NCBI GenBank assembly: GCA_965524675.1
Contig: CBERPN010000138.1
Coordinates: 1-11,097, forward strand
Direction: 5' to 3'
Source of the DNA: CALLQB01 sp036479275
GTDB taxonomy: Bacteria > Actinomycetota > Acidimicrobiia > Acidimicrobiales > SHLQ01
DNA length: 11,097 nt
Shown here piece after piece: positions 7,765-11,097 of the stretch (positions within the stretch are counted from its first letter, which is position 1; each line of letters begins with the position of its first letter). The notes below the pieces were generated by a model. The model made no database searches and was not told the DNA's origin. It saw nothing but the letters and a program-made list of their open reading frames with translations. Position numbers and translations under genes: made by a program.

Positions 7765-7800
7765 TTAGGGGCGGGCTTGGTAGATGATATTGTACGGGGT
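7765..7800 (-). other. Untranslated C-terminal tail of the methyltransferase, left after a premature stop
   Basis: Reading on in frame past the methyltransferase TAA at 7801-7803 gives TPYNIIYQARP, then a second TAA at 7765-7767. From recall of the Rv2258c-like family, its members commonly end in something like AETPFNLVxEARP, so this tail looks like genuine ancestral coding sequence. The second stop lies only 6 bp from the terminator hairpin, as expected for the original gene end. The premature TAA occupies the position where the family usually has Glu (GAA), so one G-to-T change would explain it. Confidence 0.75.
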
Positions 7801-8811
7801 TTAGGCTACCCGCTTGAACGAGCCGTAGCTGGCTTCGTCAAACACGGCCTTCATTCCCGGTTCACCCGATTGCGCGCCCATCGCCCTACCAACAGGCTGG
7901 GCGAGTGAACAGGGCGTGCACAGCATGGCCGAAGCTCCGTACATCAAGGCGCCCAGGGCTTGGTGGTTTTCGACTCGAGTATCCAACGCGAATGGCTCCA
8001 CCATCAATACCGCTCCACCGGAATTCAGCTTCGTCTTCGCGGCCTTGGCGACTCCAACCGGGTCACCCATATCGTGTAAGCAATCGAAGAAACAGATCAT
8101 GTCATAGCTTCCGTCTAGTGCGGCCGCATCACCCACTTCGAACCTCGCGTTCGCGACCTCATTCGTCGCCGCGGCAGCGGCGGCAACATCGATCGACGGC
8201 TGGTGAAAGTCAAGGCCTATGAACTCTGTGTTGGGGAAGGCTCTGGCCATCTGAAGGGTGGAGAACCCCTCACCGCAACCAATGTCGACCACGCTTCCGC
8301 CCGCTGCTAGTCGCTCGGCCATGCCGTCTACCGCTGGGATCCACTCTTGAACCAGATGGTGCAGGTACGCGGGACGGAAGAACTCCTTGACGCCGCTGTA
8401 CAGACAACTTGAATGTTCACCCCAGCCGAGAGTGCGATTGCCCTTGAAAGCCTCGGCGGTCGCCGGAAGATCTTCGAACATCGCCTTGTAGACGTCCATG
8501 CCACCAGCCAAATACACCGGTGAGTCTCGGTTGGCCAGCGCTAGCGCTGCTTCATCGCTTAAGGCGTAGCTGTCGGCCGACTCGTCGTACGCAAAGAACC
8601 CCACCGACGCTTGCTGATCGAGCAACTCGCGAGTCAAGCGCTTATTGGTTCCCGCCCGGCTCGCTAACTCGTCCGCCGTGAGGGCTCCAGCACCGTTGGC
8701 CGCCTCATACAAGCCGATTTCGTTCGCCAGTATCGAACTCGCAACCGTGGTGGCGCCTACCATGTGCCCCACCATTGCACCCATAAACTCCTCTAGTTTC
8801 GCTTCATCCAT
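7801..8811 (-). CDS. Rv2258c-like class I SAM-dependent methyltransferase, 12 codons short at the C-terminus
   Basis: 336 residues. The N-terminal ~95 residues form a winged-helix dimerisation domain (ASSILANEIGLYEAAN, LTADELASRAGTNKRLTRELL, YALSDEAALALA). The Rossmann catalytic core follows: motif I VVDIGCGEG (174-182), acidic ribose-binding strand FIGLDFH (197-203), GDAAAL (227-232) and motif IV MICFFDCLHDMGDP (238-251). The later LMVEPF and the YGASAMLCTPCSLAQ segment are typical of this family. The methyl acceptor cannot be read from sequence. GAGGAG sits 8 bases before the ATG. The protein ends at KRVA, where relatives continue for about a dozen residues that form the last core beta-strand; the lost residues are still encoded downstream. 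It may therefore be destabilised, read through, or misread by a sequencing error. It lies downstream of the LuxR gene on the same strand. Confidence 0.88.
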   Translation of the reverse strand: MDEAKLEEFMGAMVGHMVGATTVASSILANEIGLYEAANGAGALTADELASRAGTNKRLTRELLDQQASVGFFAYDESADSYALSDEAALALANRDSPVYLAGGMDVYKAMFEDLPATAEAFKGNRTLGWGEHSSCLYSGVKEFFRPAYLHHLVQEWIPAVDGMAERLAAGGSVVDIGCGEGFSTLQMARAFPNTEFIGLDFHQPSIDVAAAAAATNEVANARFEVGDAAALDGSYDMICFFDCLHDMGDPVGVAKAAKTKLNSGGAVLMVEPFALDTRVENHQALGALMYGASAMLCTPCSLAQPVGRAMGAQSGEPGMKAVFDEASYGSFKRVA

Positions 8812-8819
8812 TTTCTATT

Positions 8820-8825
8820 CTCCTC
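8820..8825 (-). promoter_or_regulatory. Shine-Dalgarno of the methyltransferase gene
   Basis: GAGGAG on the - strand, 8 bases before the ATG at 8811. It fixes the start and argues that the gene is meant to be translated on its own even if co-transcribed with the LuxR gene. Confidence 0.8.
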
Positions 8826-8876
8826 AGTCTTGATCCCGCCGTTCGAGACCCACCTACGAATAGGGCCATAGAAGTG

Positions 8877-8935
8877 CCCTCAAAGGGAATACCCGTCGAC
8901 GTGATTGAGGGTGCAGGCCAGCTCAGTTGAGGGTG
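8877..8935. promoter_or_regulatory. CCCTCAA repeats upstream of the methyltransferase (putative operator)
   Basis: On the + strand CCCTCAA lies at 8877-8883, and its reverse complement TTGAGGG at 8905-8911 and 8927-8933. The last two extend to TTGAGGGTG and are 22 bp apart, two helical turns. The rightmost copy overlaps the last codons of the LuxR gene. The set lies 66-124 bp upstream of the methyltransferase ATG. Binding by the adjacent LuxR protein or another regulator is possible but unproven; no confident promoter boxes were found. Confidence 0.4.
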
Positions 8936-11097
8936 TCGACCAAGCTGAGTAGCTCCGCTCGACCACCAACGCCGAAGCGGCGATACATCCGCCCGAGATG
9001 GTTCTCGACAGTCTTAGCCGACAGGAAAAGTAGTTCAGCACATTCGCGAGTCGTCAATCCTTCAGCGATTGGCGATAGCACGTCGCGTTCTCGAGCTGTG
9101 ATGACAGGTTTGATGTCAGTCAAAGTTGTCGACCAAAAAGGCTGACACGATAGAAGCCATCGATCTCTCAACAACCTGAACCGGGCGGCGGGTACTTCGC
9201 TTCCTTCAGTCATGGCAACAATGGCAGCTTGCTCAGCCGCTTCCGCGGCGAACAGTAGAAAGCCAGCTCGACCATAGGTTTGTGCACATTCGATCAGGGC
9301 ATCGCCATCCCGATCGATCAAGGCTCTTGCGTGGGACGCTCCGCAGGGAACTAGAACCCCACCAATTGCATCCGCCACCGAGGCGAGATCATCCACCACC
9401 TGGCCTGGTTCGCCCAAACGCGGGCCCAAAAGCAACGACAACGAAGCCCACGACAAAGTGCCATCGACCGTTATTGTCTGGTTGGCTCTTTCACGAGCGA
9501 CTGCCACCCCGGCTTTGGGACCGTTTCGAATCGCTTCCAGGTGTGCAATCGCATAGTCGGCAATTCCCGCCGAGTGAGTGGTTCGGCCGTGGCGTTGCTC
9601 TAGAAAGCGGTCGACCCGCTTGGCGAGAACCCGTTCATCGCCGCGGTGCGCAGACACGATTGCGCTCATCGCTTCCAGGTATGCGACCAGTTCGTAGGGA
9701 TCGGCGTCTCCCAGCAGAGCTCGACCTTGTGCGAGCTGGCCGGTGGCATCGATGCTACGGCCGGAGAAAACCGACGCCATTGCTTCTGTTACCGCGCCAA
9801 CCGCCCGAAAATCGTCGGGAACTTCAGGACTCGAATCAGGCGATTGGTAACGTCGCGCAATAATGGTTGCAGCTGAGAGATCGCGGGCGAAGAAGGCGTG
9901 ATTAAATTCGCCTGCATAGAGCCAGAGTGCATATATTCGCGCCTCGCCCTTCGTTGCCTTGACTAGCTTGCGACCCTCCACCACAAGTGATGCCAGCACA
10001 TCGAAGGGCCCGGTTTGCGCCCGAGCAAACACCAACAACGAGGTTGCACTCAATGCAGCATCAGCGTCCAGATCGGGACGCTGGAGTACCGCTTCGCTAA
10101 GAACAACCGCGTCAGCCATGTGCCCTCCCCAGCCGGTTAGCTCGGCCAACGCCACCTCCACGCTGACCCTGAGATGTTCATCGGTAACCGCCGGTAACAC
10201 CTCCTCGATCAACGACGCGGCGCTAGCGACGTCGCCGAAGTGATGCGCGAGCGAGTGGGCCCGCTCTATCGCCAGCTCAACCAACTGGGCCTGGTCGCCA
10301 CAGCTAGCTGCATCGGCGAAGTGTTCGTCGGCGACTGCGCGATCGCCGCCGCGGAGATGAGCCAATCCGGCGACCAGTGAGAACCGAAAGGACGGCACCT
10401 TTGGTGAAAGCTTCTCCAATAGACGCAGGCCTATGTTGCTGTTGCGCGATATCAGAGCTGCCGCCACCGCGTCGATCGATACCTCATCGCTGAGCGATAC
10501 TCCCGCCTCCACCGACAATGCAGCTAGACGGAGCATGTCACCTCGACGAAGAAGAGGTTCGCCTTGTCGGACCCTTACAAGCTCTTGAGTTCGCGCCTGA
10601 CGCTCGAGTGGACCCATGGCGGCTTCGATGACCTCAAACAACATCGGGTGGGTAAACACCACGACAGCTCGTCGTCCAATATGTTCGAGCGCCAGCACCC
10701 CCCTGCTCTCGGCTTCCGCCAAGACCTCAGCGCCGCCGACCAAGAGTGCGATCGACAGCTCCAGCGGCTCGTCAAGTGCCACTAGTTGAGTAATGTGTCG
10801 AGCTGGTTCAGAGAGCCCTGCCAACCTCACCTCTATCAGCTCTCGTAGTCGATCGGTGACAGGCAGCGCTGCCACCAAATCCCATTCGCCATCTACGCGA
10901 TCGATTGAGCCAGTGTCGCGACCAGCAAACAACAACTCCCTTACAAACAGGGGGTTGCCCAGAGTTCGTGCGTACAGCGTCTCGACCAGATCAAGGTTTA
11001 CGGGCCCTCCCAATCCCAACGCCACAAGGTAGGCCGTATCGATTCTGTCGAGTGGATCGATTCTGCGTCTATCGAGCAGCCCCGATATCCACAGATC
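8923..11097 (-). CDS. LuxR-family regulator of the large ATPase (LAL) type, N-terminal part outside the window
   Basis: The frame is open to the right edge: the 24 codons before the GTG at 11025 continue coding (DLWISGLLDRRRIDPLDRID), so that GTG is internal and the P-loop ATPase part with its Walker motifs is off-window. What is visible begins with the end of the STAND/AAA module (ETLYARTLGNPLFVRELL, a conserved stretch in this class) and its winged-helix-like segment (LRELIEVRLAGLSEPARHITQLVAL). A long Ala/Leu-rich helical region of TPR-like character follows, without clear motif repeats. The C-terminal ~60 residues (8926-9108) are a LuxR helix-turn-helix: ITARERDVLSPIAEGLTTRE, then LFLSAKTVENHLGRMYRRFGV. 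Regulators of this class use ATP and a ligand or protein partner to switch on transcription; the inducer here is unknown. The methyltransferase lies 111 bp downstream on the same strand and is the obvious candidate target. Confidence 0.92.
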   Translation of the reverse strand, partial: DLWISGLLDRRRIDPLDRIDTAYLVALGLGGPVNLDLVETLYARTLGNPLFVRELLFAGRDTGSIDRVDGEWDLVAALPVTDRLRELIEVRLAGLSEPARHITQLVALDEPLELSIALLVGGAEVLAEAESRGVLALEHIGRRAVVVFTHPMLFEVIEAAMGPLERQARTQELVRVRQGEPLLRRGDMLRLAALSVEAGVSLSDEVSIDAVAAALISRNSNIGLRLLEKLSPKVPSFRFSLVAGLAHLRGGDRAVADEHFADAASCGDQAQLVELAIERAHSLAHHFGDVASAASLIEEVLPAVTDEHLRVSVEVALAELTGWGGHMADAVVLSEAVLQRPDLDADAALSATSLLVFARAQTGPFDVLASLVVEGRKLVKATKGEARIYALWLYAGEFNHAFFARDLSAATIIARRYQSPDSSPEVPDDFRAVGAVTEAMASVFSGRSIDATGQLAQGRALLGDADPYELVAYLEAMSAIVSAHRGDERVLAKRVDRFLEQRHGRTTHSAGIADYAIAHLEAIRNGPKAGVAVARERANQTITVDGTLSWASLSLLLGPRLGEPGQVVDDLASVADAIGGVLVPCGASHARALIDRDGDALIECAQTYGRAGFLLFAAEAAEQAAIVAMTEGSEVPAARFRLLRDRWLLSCQPFWSTTLTDIKPVITARERDVLSPIAEGLTTRECAELLFLSAKTVENHLGRMYRRFGVGGRAELLSLVDTLN

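Noticed and set aside
11023..11025. GTG at 11025 as start of the LuxR gene
   Set aside because: The frame continues with plausible coding to the window edge and the ATPase part of the family is still missing, so the gene is truncated by the window.

Overview
The window looks like a chromosomal segment from a high-GC actinobacterium. The evidence is actinobacterial-style protein families (Hanks kinase fused to nSTAND1 and a beta-propeller, an OmpR/HAMP-kinase pair, an Rv2258c-like methyltransferase, a large LuxR/LAL regulator), dense G/C-ending codons and at least one gene lacking an obvious Shine-Dalgarno. The acidic secreted protein and Asp/Phe-rich sensor domain would suit Acidimicrobiia-like lineages, but the sequence alone does not settle the taxon. 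I see no transposase, integrase, tRNA, rRNA or CRISPR array.

Layout. (1) 1-4306, + strand: the 3' part of a very large single-chain receptor, Ser/Thr kinase - nSTAND1 NTPase - one membrane span - coiled coil - predicted extracellular beta-propeller. It ends at a strong hairpin terminator (4345-4376). (2) 4399-5163, - strand: a small, very acidic exported protein with four cysteines. (3) 5164-5315: a divergent control region with five CTCAGG/CCTGAG-type half-sites, two of them exactly 11 bp apart as expected for an OmpR-class regulator. (4) 5316-7705, + strand: a response regulator and sensor kinase overlapping by one base (TGATG). The kinase has a large extracytoplasmic sensor region with an Asp/Phe repeat. 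(5) 7715-7758: a long hairpin between convergent genes. (6) 7801-8811, - strand: an Rv2258c-like SAM methyltransferase that stops 12 codons early. The missing family-typical C-terminal tail is still readable in frame directly after the stop and ends at a second TAA next to the terminator. (7) 8923-11097, - strand: a LuxR-type regulator of the large ATPase (LAL) class, running off the right edge. It lies 111 bp upstream of the methyltransferase in the same direction, with repeated CCCTCAA elements in the gap.

How the parts may work together. The acidic exported protein and the two-component pair share a control region and have similar Gly-Pro-Phe/acidic motifs, so the exported protein is a candidate target, ligand or accessory of the sensor kinase (inference). 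The LuxR gene may control or be co-transcribed with the methyltransferase (inference from order and spacing). The kinase-nSTAND-propeller protein appears to be a self-contained envelope-to-cytoplasm signalling device, terminated separately from its neighbour.
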